11,970 nucleotides of DNA, taken from JAILLW01 sp045640525. Its GTDB lineage: Bacteria > Bacillota > Clostridia > Lachnospirales > Lachnospiraceae. The notes beneath the pieces were generated by a model. The model did no database searches, was not told the DNA's origin, and saw only the letters and a list, made by a program, of their open reading frames with translations. The DNA is taken from NCBI GenBank assembly GCA_045640525.1, contig JAZUFE010000045.1, positions 1-11,970 of the forward strand, in the 5' to 3' direction. Positions 11,535 through 11,970 of this stretch are shown one piece after another (the first letter of the stretch is position 1; the number at the start of each line of letters is the position of its first letter). Made by a program: the position numbers and the translations under genes.

Positions 11535-11970
11535 ATGGAAAATTCAACGAAAACAAGAATACTTGAAGAAGCCTTGGTATGCTTTGCGGAAAATGGGTAT
11601 AAGGGAACGAATCTGCGCGATCTTGCAGATAAACTGAACCTTTCCAAGTCGGCGCTTTACAGACATTTCGCAAGCAAAGAGGATATGTGGAATGCTGTCA
11701 TTGAGATGATGATTGATTACTATGAGGAGAGCATGAATTCAGCAAAGAATGGGGTCGATATACCGAAAAACTGTGATGAACTCTATGCAATGACTATGAA
11801 TATGCTTGAATTTACCCTGCATGATAGAAAGGTAATTCTAACAAGACGTCTTTTGCTGACAGAACAGTTTCGGGATAAGAGGGCCTGCGAACTCGCTACG
11901 ATGTATTTCTTTACCCGAACGAAGGATACTTACTCAAAAATCTTTGAACAAATGATGAAGGATGGCATCC
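11535..11970 (+). CDS. TetR/AcrR-family transcriptional regulator (3' end outside window)
   Basis: The frame is open from ATG 11535 to the window edge, giving 145 residues and no stop. The N-terminus is a TetR DNA-binding domain: ILEEALVCFAENGYKGTNLR, then the helix-turn-helix ending LSKSALYRHFASKEDMW (about 25-52), whose LYRHF is the family hallmark. The rest is the start of the ligand-binding helical domain, of unknown ligand. GGGAGA (11525-11530) is the ribosome binding site. Its promoter carries two operator-like sites, so it probably represses itself and genes downstream of the window, often an efflux pump or membrane enzyme in this family. Confidence 0.93.
   Translation, partial: MENSTKTRILEEALVCFAENGYKGTNLRDLADKLNLSKSALYRHFASKEDMWNAVIEMMIDYYEESMNSAKNGVDIPKNCDELYAMTMNMLEFTLHDRKVILTRRLLLTEQFRDKRACELATMYFFTRTKDTYSKIFEQMMKDGI

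Overview
The window reads as chromosomal DNA of a low-GC, anaerobic Firmicute, most likely a gut Clostridia/Lachnospiraceae-type bacterium. The reasons are AT-rich DNA with strong AGGAGG-type ribosome binding sites, consensus sigma-A promoters, a transcobalamin-like DUF4430 lipoprotein under a cobalamin riboswitch, and a superoxide-reductase-type (desulfoferrodoxin) domain typical of anaerobes. The genus call is inference.

Layout. (1) 1-1066: the 3' end of a tyrosine-recombinase integrase, a strong terminator, then about 500 bp of non-coding DNA. That DNA holds helically phased short repeats and a decayed 5' fragment of a low-molecular-weight protein tyrosine phosphatase (LMW-PTP) gene, and looks like the end of an integrated element. 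(2) 1067-2741: a three-gene run of intact LMW-PTP, a small zinc-ribbon protein and an EamA/DMT-type transporter. (3) 2742-3725: a 56-codon minus-strand small gene with an ideal ribosome binding site, then a NodB-type polysaccharide deacetylase and its terminator. (4) 3767-7279: a promoter with an upstream direct repeat drives a three-gene MacAB-like ABC efflux operon (ATPase, HlyD/MacA-like adaptor, FtsX/MacB-like permease). (5) 7247-8560, minus strand: an NhaC-family antiporter whose end overlaps the permease gene, divergent from (6) a YbaK-type aminoacyl-tRNA deacylase. (7) 9163-10573: a palindrome abutting a promoter, then a tightly coupled pair, an HTH-XRE/desulfoferrodoxin fusion regulator and an N-terminal-cysteine Ntn hydrolase of the choloylglycine-hydrolase type. 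(8) 10619-11421: cobalamin riboswitch, antiterminator/terminator, a hairpin over the ribosome binding site, and a DUF4430 lipoprotein. (9) 11438-11970: a GC-rich hairpin runs straight into a perfect-consensus promoter with duplicated operator-like sites and a TetR-family regulator cut by the window edge.

How the parts work together. The ABC cassette is a self-contained envelope export machine. The riboswitch-lipoprotein unit is probably a corrinoid-capture module made when B12 is scarce. The least conventional unit is the regulator-hydrolase pair at 9163-10573: a DNA-binding domain is fused to a domain retaining all the cysteine and histidine ligands of a two-iron superoxide reductase, and it is coupled to a hydrolase that itself relies on an N-terminal cysteine. 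This could be a redox- or iron-responsive switch and is the best candidate for an undescribed system here. The second is the integrase end with a duplicated LMW-PTP 5' end.
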